This document shows positions 36,101 to 44,194 of a stretch of DNA of 64,000 nucleotides, one piece after another. Position 1 is the first letter of the stretch, and every line of letters begins with the position of its first letter. The notes beneath the pieces are model-generated. The model was not told where the DNA came from. It searched no databases and saw only the letters and a list, made by a program, of their open reading frames with translations. This DNA comes from an uncultured Bacilli bacterium (GTDB lineage Bacteria; Bacillota_I; Bacilli_A; RFN20; CAG-826). Location: the NCBI GenBank assembly GCA_944368975.1, contig CALVXI010000002.1:47110-111109 (forward strand). The letters run 5' to 3'. Both the position numbers and the translations under genes were made by a program.

Positions 36101-37205
36101 CTTGTGCTAATGGATTAATAATATTTTCTTTTCCTAATCCCTCACTTATTGCATCATATTTTTTACGATTTAATCCAAAAGTTATGAAAGTATTTGGATT
36201 ATTAATTAAAGATTGATAAGGAAATGAATTGACATTTTCATTAGCATAACTTTCAAATGCCAAATTTATAATTTCACTATCTTTAAATGAATCTAAATTG
36301 AATACTAATTTTGTATCATTAATAACTAAGCGATAAAAATAAGTATTACTAAAAGCTCTTTCATCAATAATTCTTAAACTTTTAGGGAAAATTACTTCAT
36401 TTATAAAATTAATATCGCTAAAGGTATCTTTTCCAACGTAGGAAAGGTTTTCGTTAAGTTCTAAATTTAAGTATATATTTTCATCTTCTGAAATATACTG
36501 CTTTAAAGTGTTTGAAATATTAGAAATTTCAGTAACATCTATATTATTAAAAGTAGAAGGAACATTGATATTATGATAAATTTCAAGAACATCTTTAGAA
36601 GAATTAATATTATAAAAAGAATTTAAGAAATTATTTTTTAATTCTTCATCACTAATTAAATTATATAAATTTATTTTTAAATCGAGAGAATAAGTAAAAC
36701 CATCAATACTTGGGTTAAATACATATTTATCATTATAATTTAAGCTATTATTGATTGAACTAATTTCATAAATTTCTTTTTCAGAATTAAAAGTAATTTC
36801 GCTATATGTAATTAAATCAACTCCTCCATAATTAATGATTACCTTATTAATATCTAAAAAAGAAGTAGCATCTTCATTAAAAGTATTGACTAAATCAAAA
36901 GTATAAGAACTTTGATATTCAGGTTCACTAAATTTAAATGTATGTTCATTAAAATAACCTAAATAAGAATAAGTACCATCATCATTAATAAGTGTATATG
37001 AATCTAAATCTTTATTGTAATAAAAGTAATTACCGTTAATATTGTCCAAACTTTGATGAATTTCTTCAATTTTTTTAAGTGAATTTAACTTATTTTTTAA
37101 TTCGGCATCATTAAAAATTGGTTCTTCATTTATAACACAAGAAGTAAGTAAAAGTGTAAATGAAGATAAAACTATTGTATATAAAATTTTATTATGTTTA
37201 TTCAT
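33144..37205 (-). CDS. Large surface lipoprotein with BspA-type leucine-rich repeat segment
   Basis: A 1353-residue lipoprotein. The signal peptide ends in the lipobox LLTSC (C23), so the mature protein is lipid-anchored outside the membrane. Around residues 235-330, LSYVGKDTFSDINFINEVIF followed by FPKSLRIIDERAFSNT is the LRR_5/BspA pattern. The middle (~430-800) is rich in beta structure with parallel-beta-like short repeats (LTIDSKV, GNVTFNDQSSLTI, GGKINIKTD). The C-terminal half repeats units built on VYIYLDGYFVK / YYLDIETD motifs. It probably binds host or substrate surfaces. The start has a strong AAGGAG site. It is followed closely upstream by a 163-aa membrane gene on the same strand. 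Confidence 0.75.
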   Translation of the reverse strand: MNKHNKILYTIVLSSFTLLLTSCVINEEPIFNDAELKNKLNSLKKIEEIHQSLDNINGNYFYYNKDLDSYTLINDDGTYSYLGYFNEHTFKFSEPEYQSSYTFDLVNTFNEDATSFLDINKVIINYGGVDLITYSEITFNSEKEIYEISSINNSLNYNDKYVFNPSIDGFTYSLDLKINLYNLISDEELKNNFLNSFYNINSSKDVLEIYHNINVPSTFNNIDVTEISNISNTLKQYISEDENIYLNLELNENLSYVGKDTFSDINFINEVIFPKSLRIIDERAFSNTYFYRLVINDTKLVFNLDSFKDSEIINLAFESYANENVNSFPYQSLINNPNTFITFGLNRKKYDAISEGLGKENIINPLAQVNYDTSNKLVSDPSLTIIDTNKILFLSHSLTKVDNESHLLLNDAREYNNQSVTETKLSNFNNKITLKLETDLTIRGTLLIGAVVNNVSHPNQGFISGDYAALDLNGHKIIIENGGELNSNGLIFDSSLEKTGSIEILKGGKLYTNFAINDFYGGTNCLNKYANDETPFMLYKLPYLQVDTKVNYGAILGAHCTLYALSTHNYTKQDIIAKNGLLELTSEDGYLIHRYVGDETNYKEVIDIYGDVKTNSMTLELGIINVSTDNVLFPISKNLDINIYEDSTLTIDSKVKILPGSNINFFNTSKAILNSELAILNELPKYEDIEDELDGGFYPNYYEGNEIAGGNVTFNDQSSLTINKDQNKIYFGGKINIKTDKETYLDIKNNFIANSEFNGSIINTEGKGYPNYKLLRSYQLTSQIIYYEDNSIKEDLIKNNSFTYVREYQNNEIISNNGYSENSELIARINNGQWEVLINGEFIKTNESSDFAPSIVNNGGVDYVALSGGYFELVKQENNTYLANNTNYIYYNNQYIRGEVFHTNAFKSNANEIYFYLDDTWQILDRFENDKILLKMESYSYVDGYYLDIETDSYKQMDKVDFYGSLRASYDEEAHTFVVNGEYKGYLNDNSLITFKEEIDMSYTCGFTNENEVYIYLDGYFVKTSSYNLDKVYFEYDNKTYAPIYHYDKLVSGTYFEVFPGFDLFMFDEEITVDKLTSNFAIKGYFDHDVPDWILTSSNNEEGLTNYFASRLDPNDTSKSYKTFIYKDTEGYHIIEEEPAFSALAKDNYMELFNSSTNFFTVYKPTDEIINFENLNLSFPIYEKLDGDYIVYNNMRTLNYTLIEPNVYLLEDGTQVYALNGYYDVSAYGFGLIQKHSTNPYFYNLIYTISGRDPIVIHGANLHKGDSIGNLTALSNIEIQEFKDANYHYFRIDMIIYLPLANNEILYFGYYFNLSKIENNEGYTYTGYNANENNPLYGKTFYYNPELDIYEAK

Positions 37206-37247
37206 TATTTATCTCCTTTTTATATTAAATTAAATATAAAAAGGAGT

Positions 37248-37739
37248 CTAACAATTAAAAGCAAAATTTAAAGTTTCTTTATAAATAAGTTTACTATTTG
37301 ATTTTAAATTAAATTCAAAATCGTAAAATCTGTAAATGTTAATTGATTTAATTTGATAAGAAAGTAAATATTCATAAATATATATATTGTTAATCATTAA
37401 ATTAATTAAACCATTTAAAGGTTGACATAAAACAAATGTTGCTAATAATATTCCACTAGAAATTTTAGGAATAGTAAATACAATTAGTAGTTTGATATTT
37501 TTAAGTATGTCGATTATTCTAAAAATACCTTTTTTGACAATAAAATATAAGTCTAAATAATTTAGTTTATATTTATAAAAGATTAATAAAATTATTACCA
37601 CAATAAAGAAAGTAATATTAGATAGTAATAAAGATTTTAGTTTCGCTTTATTAGATTTAAAGAATAAAGAAAATAAGGAAAGTAAAAACATTATTACAAA
37701 AACATAATCATTAAAAACATTTATAACATTACTTATCAT
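37248..37739 (-). CDS. Hypothetical membrane protein, 163 aa
   Basis: Three to four hydrophobic segments (about 12-28, 38-56, 78-105) with basic loops, and a C-terminal polar stretch (FNLKSNSKLIYKETLNFAFNC). I do not recognise a family. It lies 42 bases upstream of the large lipoprotein gene on the same strand, so they may be co-transcribed. No convincing ribosome binding site is seen before the ATG. The gene call is moderate. Confidence 0.45.
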   Translation of the reverse strand: MISNVINVFNDYVFVIMFLLSLFSLFFKSNKAKLKSLLLSNITFFIVVIILLIFYKYKLNYLDLYFIVKKGIFRIIDILKNIKLLIVFTIPKISSGILLATFVLCQPLNGLINLMINNIYIYEYLLSYQIKSINIYRFYDFEFNLKSNSKLIYKETLNFAFNC

Positions 37740-37805
37740 ATGTAAATGATATCATAAGCAAAGAAAAAAGATATATATAAAGTTTTTAAATAAAAGAATT
37801 TTGTT

Positions 37806-37837
37806 AAAAATAATCTAGATTTGCAGGGTTTTTGATT
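37806..37837 (+). repeat. Dispersed repeat, forward copy
   Basis: AAAAATAATCTAGA followed by TTTGCAGGGTTTTTGATT, a near-consensus copy. Its end meets the stop codon of the minus-strand RpiR remnant. Confidence 0.65.
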
Positions 37838-38060
37838 ATTTAGAAAATAATTTATAATATTCTTTAAGCTTATTATTTCGAATTTGACTTAATCCAACAA
37901 ATAAAATATCAATAATATTATGTTGAACTGTACGACTTCTAGTAGAATAAGTTTTTAAGCCTTTTCCTAATGAAGAGTGTTGAATATTAATATCGGCAAT
38001 TTATCTTAATGGATTACTACCATATTTACTTATAGCAATTATTGAGATGGTAAAGTTTTA
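37836..38060 (-). pseudogene. Remnant of an RpiR/MurR-family regulator (SIS domain end)
   Basis: On the minus strand the frame ending at 37836 reads IAISKYGSNPLR, TAA, IADINIQHSS, then TYSTRSRTVQHNIIDILFVG and LSQIRNNKLKEYY. This matches the C-terminal part of the SIS domain in RpiR-type sugar-phosphate regulators, where SR-x(5)-IIDILF is typical. An in-frame TAA lies in PLR*IAD. Upstream, ACTTTACCATCTCAA needs a frameshift to join, and the N-terminal DNA-binding domain is absent. So it is a decayed fragment of about 75 codons. Confidence 0.65.
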
Positions 38061-38270
38061 ATGTAAATATTTCTTTAATAAATTTATTTCTTTACTAAAA
38101 ATTAATCTTAATATCGGAAAAATTTATACTTTTTGATTTATAAGATTAAAAAAGTAATGATTATATCGATACTTTTTTATGCTTTAAATTCATTTATTAA
38201 AATAATTTAATAATTTGTTTAAAAAGTATATAATATTATTGTTAATTTCTTAAGGAGGAAAAAAAGAAAT
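38061..38270. other. Spacer upstream of gap
   Basis: AT-rich region carrying the gap promoter. A TATAAT lies at 38229-38234, about 40 bases before the gap ATG; no convincing -35 was found. No other gene is seen. Confidence 0.4.
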
Positions 38271-39287
38271 ATGGCAATTAAAGTTGCAATTAATGGCTTT
38301 GGAAGAATTGGTAGATTAGCATTTAGACAAATGTTCCAAGCTGAAGGATATGAAATCGTCGCTATTAACGATTTAACAGATCCATCAATGTTAGCTCATT
38401 TATTAAAATATGATTCAGCTCAAAAAAGATATGCTTTAGCTGACAAAGTTACAAGTACTGATCATTCAATCATCGTTGATGGTCACGAAATTGAAATTTA
38501 TAAAGAAAAAGATGCAGTTAATCTTCCATGGGGAAAATTAGGTGTTGATGTTGTTTTAGAATGTACAGGTTTCTATACTTCTAAAGAAAAAGCTAGTGCT
38601 CATATTAAAGCTGGTGCTAAGAAAGTTGTTATTAGTGCTCCTGCTGGTAAAGATTTACCAACTATTGTTTATGGTGTTAATGAAAAAACTTTAACTAAAG
38701 AAGATACAATTATTAGTGCTGCAAGTTGTACAACTAACTGTTTAGCTCCAATGGCAGCTGCTTTAAATGAATATGCTCCAATTCAAAGTGGTATCATGAC
38801 AACAGTTCATGCTTATACTGGTGATCAAATGGTTTTAGATGGACCACATAGAAAAGGAGACTTAAGAAGAGCAAGAGCTGCTGCTATGAACATTGTTCCT
38901 AACTCAACAGGTGCTGCTAAAGCTATTGGTTTAGTTATTCCTGAACTTGATGGAAAATTAATTGGTAGTGCTCAAAGAGTTCCAGTTTGCACTGGTTCAA
39001 CAACCCTCTTAGTTGCAGTTGTTAAAGGTAAAGATATTACTAAAGAAGGAATTAATGCTTTCATGAAATCAAAAGCAAGCGATTCCTATGGCTACAATGA
39101 AGATTTAATCGTTTCAACTGATGTTATTGGTATGACATATGGTTCATTATTTGATGCTACTCAAACAATGGTTGCTAAAATTGATGAAGATACTTACCAA
39201 GTTCAAGTCGTCAGCTGGTATGATAATGAAAATAGTTACACCTCTCAAATGGTTAAAACTATTAAATATTTTGCTGAATTAAAGTAG
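38271..39287 (+). CDS. gap: Glyceraldehyde-3-phosphate dehydrogenase, type I
   Basis: Oxidises glyceraldehyde-3-phosphate to 1,3-bisphosphoglycerate with NAD+. INGFGRIGR (residue 7) binds NAD, and the catalytic cysteine is in [12 protein letters not shown] (~153). [17 protein letters not shown] and [15 protein letters not shown] are further signatures. The 338-residue length is standard. AAGGAGG precedes the start by 9 bases. Codon use is strongly optimised, as expected for a highly expressed gene. A terminator separates it from pgk, which allows higher gap mRNA levels. Confidence 0.97.
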   Translation: MAIKVAINGFGRIGRLAFRQMFQAEGYEIVAINDLTDPSMLAHLLKYDSAQKRYALADKVTSTDHSIIVDGHEIEIYKEKDAVNLPWGKLGVDVVLECTGFYTSKEKASAHIKAGAKKVVISAPAGKDLPTIVYGVNEKTLTKEDTIISAASCTTNCLAPMAAALNEYAPIQSGIMTTVHAYTGDQMVLDGPHRKGDLRRARAAAMNIVPNSTGAAKAIGLVIPELDGKLIGSAQRVPVCTGSTTLLVAVVKGKDITKEGINAFMKSKASDSYGYNEDLIVSTDVIGMTYGSLFDATQTMVAKIDEDTYQVQVVSWYDNENSYTSQMVKTIKYFAELK

Positions 39288-39298
39288 TTTAAAAAAAG

Positions 39299-39326
39299 AA
39301 AGGCCTGGAGTCTCTAGGCCTTTTTA
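39299..39326 (+). terminator. Terminator between gap and pgk
   Basis: AAAGGCCT / AGGCCTTT with inner GAG / CTC pairing and a T-run, 12 bases after gap. Confidence 0.85.
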
Positions 39327-39347
39327 TATCTAAAAAGGAGATTTATT

Positions 39348-40556
39348 ATGTTAACAGTTGAACAATTAGGAAATTTAACTGGAAAGAAAGTAATGGTTAG
39401 AGTCGATTTTAATGTGCCATTAAATGGTAAAGAAATTAGAGATGATAACCGTATTGTTAGTGCATTGCCAACTATTAAAGCATTGCTTGAAAAAGGAGCA
39501 AGAGTTGTTTTATTTTCACATTTAGGAAAAATTAAATGGGGAAAAGTAGATGATGCAGAAATTGAAAAGCAAAAAGCAAAAAACAACATGGAATATGTTT
39601 ATCCACGTTTAAAAGAATTACTTCCTGAATATGAAGTTAAATTTATTAATGCTACTCATGGAACTGAACTTAAGGAAGCAATCGATAGTTTAAGTGATAA
39701 GGAAGTTTTATTAGTTCAAAATACACGTTATGAAAAAGGTGAAAGTAAAAATGATCCAGCATTAAGTGCAGATTGGGCTAGCAATTTTGACTTATTTGTA
39801 ATGGATGCTTTTGGTAGTGCTCATAGAGCTCACGCTTCAACTTATGGTGTTCCTGAAATCTTAAAGAAAGAGGGAAAACCTTGTGCATTAGGTTTCTTAA
39901 TGGAAAAAGAAGTTAAAAACCTTTCAAGATGTGTTAAACCAGATGCACATCCTTATGTTGCAATTTTAGGTGGATTTAAAGTTAGCGATAAAATTAAAGT
40001 TATCGATAGTTTACTTAAAAAATGTGACAAAATTTTAATTGGTGGAGCAATGAGCTATACATTCTTAAAGGCTTTAGGAAAAAATGTTGGAAATTCACCA
40101 GTTGAAGAAGATCAATTAGAATATGCAAATAAATGTTTCTCTAGTGGAAAAATTATTTTACCTATCGATACTGTTTGTGCTGATTCTATGGATGAACCTT
40201 CAGTTATTGAAATTGTTGAAGGTGATATTCCTGAAGCTCTTGAAGGATTTGATGTTGGTCCAAAAACAATTGAATTATATAAAGAGAGTATCAAAGACGC
40301 CAAAATTATTTTCTGGAATGGACCAGTAGGTGTTTTTGAAAAAGAAGAATTTGCTAAAGGCACTAAAGCTGTATGTGAAGCTATTACTTCTAATAAAAAA
40401 TGCTTTAGCGTTATTGGCGGTGGTGATAGTGCTGCAGCTGCTAAACAATTTGGATATGCTAGTAAATTCTCACATGTTTCTACAGGTGGTGGCGCAAGCT
40501 TAGAGATGATTGAAAATGACGGACACCTTCCAGGAATTGATGTCATTGGAGAATAA
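39348..40556 (+). CDS. pgk: Phosphoglycerate kinase
   Basis: Makes ATP from 1,3-bisphosphoglycerate. VMVRVDFNVPLNG near residue 15 binds the substrate, and FSHLGKIKWGK, MDAFGSAHRAHAST and AILGGFKVSDKI are all present. The nucleotide-binding FWNGPVGVFEKEEFAKGT and SVIGGGDSAAAAK lie in the C-terminal domain. The 402-residue length is normal. It has its own AAGGAG site after the gap terminator and is followed 3 bases later by tpiA. Confidence 0.97.
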   Translation: MLTVEQLGNLTGKKVMVRVDFNVPLNGKEIRDDNRIVSALPTIKALLEKGARVVLFSHLGKIKWGKVDDAEIEKQKAKNNMEYVYPRLKELLPEYEVKFINATHGTELKEAIDSLSDKEVLLVQNTRYEKGESKNDPALSADWASNFDLFVMDAFGSAHRAHASTYGVPEILKKEGKPCALGFLMEKEVKNLSRCVKPDAHPYVAILGGFKVSDKIKVIDSLLKKCDKILIGGAMSYTFLKALGKNVGNSPVEEDQLEYANKCFSSGKIILPIDTVCADSMDEPSVIEIVEGDIPEALEGFDVGPKTIELYKESIKDAKIIFWNGPVGVFEKEEFAKGTKAVCEAITSNKKCFSVIGGGDSAAAAKQFGYASKFSHVSTGGGASLEMIENDGHLPGIDVIGE

Positions 40557-40559
40557 TAA

Positions 40560-41318
40560 ATGAGAAGAAAGTTGTTACTTGGTAACTGGAAAATGAATAA
40601 AACAGTTACTGAGGCTAAAGAATTTGCTTTAAATGCTAAAGAATTAGGTAAATTAGCAAGACAAAATAAAGTTGATATGGGTGTTTGCGTACCTTATATC
40701 TGCTTAGCTCCTGTTAAGAAGATTTTAAAAACGAGTTTAATTGTCGGCGCTGAAAATTGTCACGAATTAGATCATGGTGCTTACACTGGGGAAATCTCAA
40801 TTCCTATGTTAAAAGATATAGGAATTTCTTGGTGTATTATTGGTCATAGTGAAAGAAGAACTTATTATGGCGAAACAAGTGAAGCTTGTAATAAAAAATT
40901 AATAGCTTTATTAAATAATGGTTTAATTCCAGTTTATTGTTGTGGTGAAAGTCTTGAAACTTATGAAAAAGGTGAAACTAAAGCTTTTGTTGAAGAACAA
41001 ATTAGAACTGGATTTAAAGATATTAGTGAAGAAGATGCCAGTAAAGTTGTCATTGCTTATGAACCAATTTGGTCTATTGGAACTGGCAAAAATGCTTCTA
41101 AGGAAATTGCTGAAGATATATGTAGTTTTATTAGAAGTATAATTAAAGATCTTTACGGATCAAAAGTTAGTAATCGTATAAGAATACTTTATGGCGGAAG
41201 TGTTAAACCAAATAATATTAAAGAGTATTTAACTCAAAAAGATATTGATGGAGCACTTGTTGGCGGGGCCAGTCTAGACGTAAATTCTTATAAAGAATTA
41301 CTTACAAATTTACTTTAA
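40560..41318 (+). CDS. tpiA: Triosephosphate isomerase
   Basis: Interconverts dihydroxyacetone phosphate and glyceraldehyde-3-phosphate. LLGNWKMNKT begins the protein (K13-type lysine). The catalytic histidine is in IIGHSERRTYYGE (~96), the catalytic glutamate in VIAYEPIWSIGTGK (~166), and the phosphate-binding loop includes LYGGSVKPNN and DGALVGGASL. The 252-residue length is normal. It is the last gene of gap-pgk-tpiA. Confidence 0.97.
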   Translation: MRRKLLLGNWKMNKTVTEAKEFALNAKELGKLARQNKVDMGVCVPYICLAPVKKILKTSLIVGAENCHELDHGAYTGEISIPMLKDIGISWCIIGHSERRTYYGETSEACNKKLIALLNNGLIPVYCCGESLETYEKGETKAFVEEQIRTGFKDISEEDASKVVIAYEPIWSIGTGKNASKEIAEDICSFIRSIIKDLYGSKVSNRIRILYGGSVKPNNIKEYLTQKDIDGALVGGASLDVNSYKELLTNLL

Positions 41319-41326
41319 TTAATTAT

Positions 41327-41362
41327 AAAACCCTGCAAAAGTCAATTATTTGCAGGGTTTTT
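41327..41362 (+). terminator. tpiA terminator made of two opposed copies of the dispersed repeat core
   Basis: AAAACCCTGCAAA / TTTGCAGGGTTTT is a perfect 13-bp stem with a 9-base loop and T-run. Each arm equals the core of the dispersed ~30-bp element, once in each orientation. Confidence 0.9.
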
Positions 41363-41379
41363 ACTTAGGAAGGAAAACT

Positions 41380-42915
41380 ATGAATAGTGAAGAACTTTAT
41401 AACGAACTCTTAAAATTTGATAAATCAAATTACAATGTAATCCTGATTGATGGACCTTGGGGTAGTGGTAAAACTTATTTGATTAATCGATACATAAAAA
41501 ATAATAAAGATAGACTTAATATTTTTTATGTATCGATGCTTGGTAAAAGAAATGTTGACGATATAAATACATCTTTATATGGTGAAATTAATAAGTCAAA
41601 AGATATCCACATTAATTCAATTATTCCTAGTGCAATTAATGCTTTAAGTAGTTTAAATAACGACAATAATCTCGATTTTGTTTTAAAAATTGATAACAAT
41701 AATACTAAATCTATTATTATCCTTGATGATTTAGAAAGATTTGCTAGTAGTGATTATGATTCATTTTTAAGCTATATTTCAAATTTAATATTAAGAGGAA
41801 GTAAAATAATATGCGTCAGTAATTTACTTGAATTAGGAAGTGGAGAATTATATAACTTCAATTTATATAAAGAAAAAATATTTGATAAAGTTTATAAAGC
41901 TGAATTATTTAATCAAAATGTTATCGATTTAAAATTTGGGAAATATGCAAAATATTTAGATAGTACGATAATTAATTTATTTAATAAAAATTTCCGTATT
42001 GTCGATAAAACTAATAATTTTTTTAATGATGTTATTAAAAATTTAAAAAAGAGAAAAATATCATTATCATGCTTTGATTATAAGGCATTACTATTTTATA
42101 TTGTTATTATGCTTAATGTTTATTATGGTAATAAAAAATTACGTCTAGAAGATTTTTTAATTAGACCATCAAAAGAAGTTATTAATTTTAATAAACTTTC
42201 TTTTAATGAAGAAAATGACGCTTGGAGCAGTATTTTTATTTATGAGTATAGTATTAATTCTCAATATATTTATAAATATAGAAATGACTACATATTTATA
42301 AAAAGCCTTCTAAAAGCCTATTTATTTTCAAAATTTGATGATTTAATTAATTTTTATATGCATAAAGAATTTACAATTGAAGATGTTAATAAATTAAAAT
42401 CATTAGACTTAGAAATGATTTTAAAATTAAATAATTTATTAAATAAAGAAAATAAAGATTTTATTTTGAACAAATTATTTTCTTTATTAGATAGTAACGA
42501 ATTAATTAATAAATTCTTGAATTTCTATAAAGATAGTCTTGATGAAGAACATCTTTCTTTCTTTAACGAATTAATTAATAAGATAAATAATAATAAAGAA
42601 AAGGACTTTTTAACTAAGCTTGACATTTATTATAGTAATAAAGATTATGATTTATTATTTGATACAATTAATAATAATATCAATTTGTTAACCAATGAGA
42701 TCGATCCAAAAATAAGTGAATTTTTAAAAGATCATAATTATTTAATTAATAATGATATAGATGAAATTTACTTATTAAATTATATTGAGATTATTAAACT
42801 TAGTAGTTTAAAAAATGATGTTATTAGCTATATTGAGTCTTTGGATGAAAAAACTTCCTTAACAAATGAACTTTTAAATAAGCTTAAATATATTCAAGAA
42901 GGAATAAGTGAATAA
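41380..42915 (+). CDS. KAP-like P-loop NTPase
   Basis: A 511-residue protein with a KAP-type P-loop: Walker A IDGPWGSGKTYLI at ~23-35 and Walker B SIIILDDLERF at ~110-120, the order and spacing of KAP/P-loop-fold NTPases. The rest is helical and asparagine/lysine-rich. One hydrophobic stretch (ALLFYIVIMLNVYYG, ~235) might be a membrane-associated helix. KAP NTPases in bacteria are of mixed and mostly unknown function; some occur in phage-defence loci. I chose the ATG at 41380, which has AGGAAGG 5-6 bases upstream, over a TTG at 41350. Its stop overlaps the next gene's ATG by one base, so it is coupled with an alcohol dehydrogenase. Confidence 0.7.
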   Translation: MNSEELYNELLKFDKSNYNVILIDGPWGSGKTYLINRYIKNNKDRLNIFYVSMLGKRNVDDINTSLYGEINKSKDIHINSIIPSAINALSSLNNDNNLDFVLKIDNNNTKSIIILDDLERFASSDYDSFLSYISNLILRGSKIICVSNLLELGSGELYNFNLYKEKIFDKVYKAELFNQNVIDLKFGKYAKYLDSTIINLFNKNFRIVDKTNNFFNDVIKNLKKRKISLSCFDYKALLFYIVIMLNVYYGNKKLRLEDFLIRPSKEVINFNKLSFNEENDAWSSIFIYEYSINSQYIYKYRNDYIFIKSLLKAYLFSKFDDLINFYMHKEFTIEDVNKLKSLDLEMILKLNNLLNKENKDFILNKLFSLLDSNELINKFLNFYKDSLDEEHLSFFNELINKINNNKEKDFLTKLDIYYSNKDYDLLFDTINNNINLLTNEIDPKISEFLKDHNYLINNDIDEIYLLNYIEIIKLSSLKNDVISYIESLDEKTSLTNELLNKLKYIQEGISE

Positions 42916-44087
42916 TGAACGATTTTAATTTTTATAGTCCTACTAAATTAATCTTAAAAAGCAATTATTATCAAGATTTAATTGATAATATTAAAAATTT
43001 TAATCATAAAAATATTTTACTAGTTTATGGAAATCATTCTTTAAAAAGTGGTTTAATAGCTGAAATTAAAGAATTAATTAAAAGCAATATTCCAACTTCA
43101 AATATCTTTGAATTAAAAGAAGTAAGAGTTAATCCAACAAAAGAAAAAGTTTATGAAGGTATTAGTATAGCTAAAAACAATAATGTTGATTTAATTATCG
43201 CTATTGGAGGAGGAAGTGTAATTGATACTTCTAAAGCTATTGGAGTAGGAGCATTAGTAGATTTTGACTTTTATAAATTTAATCTTAAAGAAGAGATACC
43301 AAATAAGACTTTACCTTTATATGTGATTTTAACGATTGCAGCTAGTGGTAGCGAATTAAGTGATAGCTGCGTAATTAGTGATGATTTAAACAATCTAAAA
43401 TTAGGTTTTAATAACGATATTGTTAGACCTAAAATTTCCTTTTTAAATCCTAATTATCTTAAGACCTTACCTTTTAAAGAAATGGCTAGAGGAATAGTTG
43501 ATATTTTTATGCATACTTTTGAAAGATATATTTATCATTCAATTGATAACGGCATTAGTGATAGTTTTGCAATTGCTTTATTAAAAGAGTTAGTAATTAA
43601 TACTTATAAATATCTTAAAAATCCTAAAGATTATGATGCATTAAGTAATATAATGCTTTTGGGAAGTTTCTCACATAATGGACTTACAAGCATTGGAAAA
43701 AAATATATTTTAATTGTTCATAAACTTGAACATAATATTGGTGGATTTTATCCTTTATTAGTTCATGCAGATGGTCTTGCTATTTTACTTATGCCATTTT
43801 TAAATAATTATAAATTTTATATTAAAGATAAATTAATTAGATTAGGTAAAGAAGTTTTTAACTTAAAAAATCTTGATGATGAAAATTTAATTAATTTTAC
43901 GATTAAAGAAATCGATAATTTATTTAGAAAATTAAATATGCCTAAGAAATTTAGTGAGTTAAATATTACTTTTGATTTAGAATATATGACTCGTAATTTT
44001 TTAGGAAGTAATAACGAAACTTATAATTATTCAGTTCATGATTTAGACTTTAATATGATTAAAACAATATATAAAGAATCACTTTAA
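42915..44087 (+). CDS. Iron-containing alcohol dehydrogenase
   Basis: A 390-residue NAD(P)-dependent group III alcohol dehydrogenase, like BdhA/YqhD-type butanol or aldehyde reductases. The cofactor loop is IIAIGGGSVIDTSKAI (~95), and the ASGSELSDSCVI stretch follows. The iron ligands appear as D and H in GIVDIFMHTFERYI (~195-199), H in VHKLEHNIGG (~266) and H in LVHADGLAILLMP (~280). The substrate is unknown; it may reduce fermentation aldehydes or detoxify them. It starts at the stop codon of the KAP-like gene (TAATG). Confidence 0.87.
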   Translation: MNDFNFYSPTKLILKSNYYQDLIDNIKNFNHKNILLVYGNHSLKSGLIAEIKELIKSNIPTSNIFELKEVRVNPTKEKVYEGISIAKNNNVDLIIAIGGGSVIDTSKAIGVGALVDFDFYKFNLKEEIPNKTLPLYVILTIAASGSELSDSCVISDDLNNLKLGFNNDIVRPKISFLNPNYLKTLPFKEMARGIVDIFMHTFERYIYHSIDNGISDSFAIALLKELVINTYKYLKNPKDYDALSNIMLLGSFSHNGLTSIGKKYILIVHKLEHNIGGFYPLLVHADGLAILLMPFLNNYKFYIKDKLIRLGKEVFNLKNLDDENLINFTIKEIDNLFRKLNMPKKFSELNITFDLEYMTRNFLGSNNETYNYSVHDLDFNMIKTIYKESL

Positions 44088-44091
44088 ATTT

Positions 44092-44121
44092 GAAAAATAA
44101 TTGAGATTTGAAGGGTTTTTA
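44092..44121 (+). repeat. Dispersed repeat, forward copy after the alcohol dehydrogenase
   Basis: AAAAATAATTGAG followed by ATTTGAAGGGTTTTTAG, 5 bases after the stop codon. It is the only terminator-like object before plsX. Confidence 0.65.
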
Positions 44122-44194
44122 GCAAATATTATTATAAATATTTCATGTTTAAATATGATTATAGATATAGTAAAATATTAGCGAGGTTTTTATT

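Noticed and set aside
40112..41142. Several ORFs overlapping pgk and tpiA in other frames, including a 144-aa minus-strand one
   Set aside because: The pgk and tpiA frames are certain; the others arise from their codon bias.
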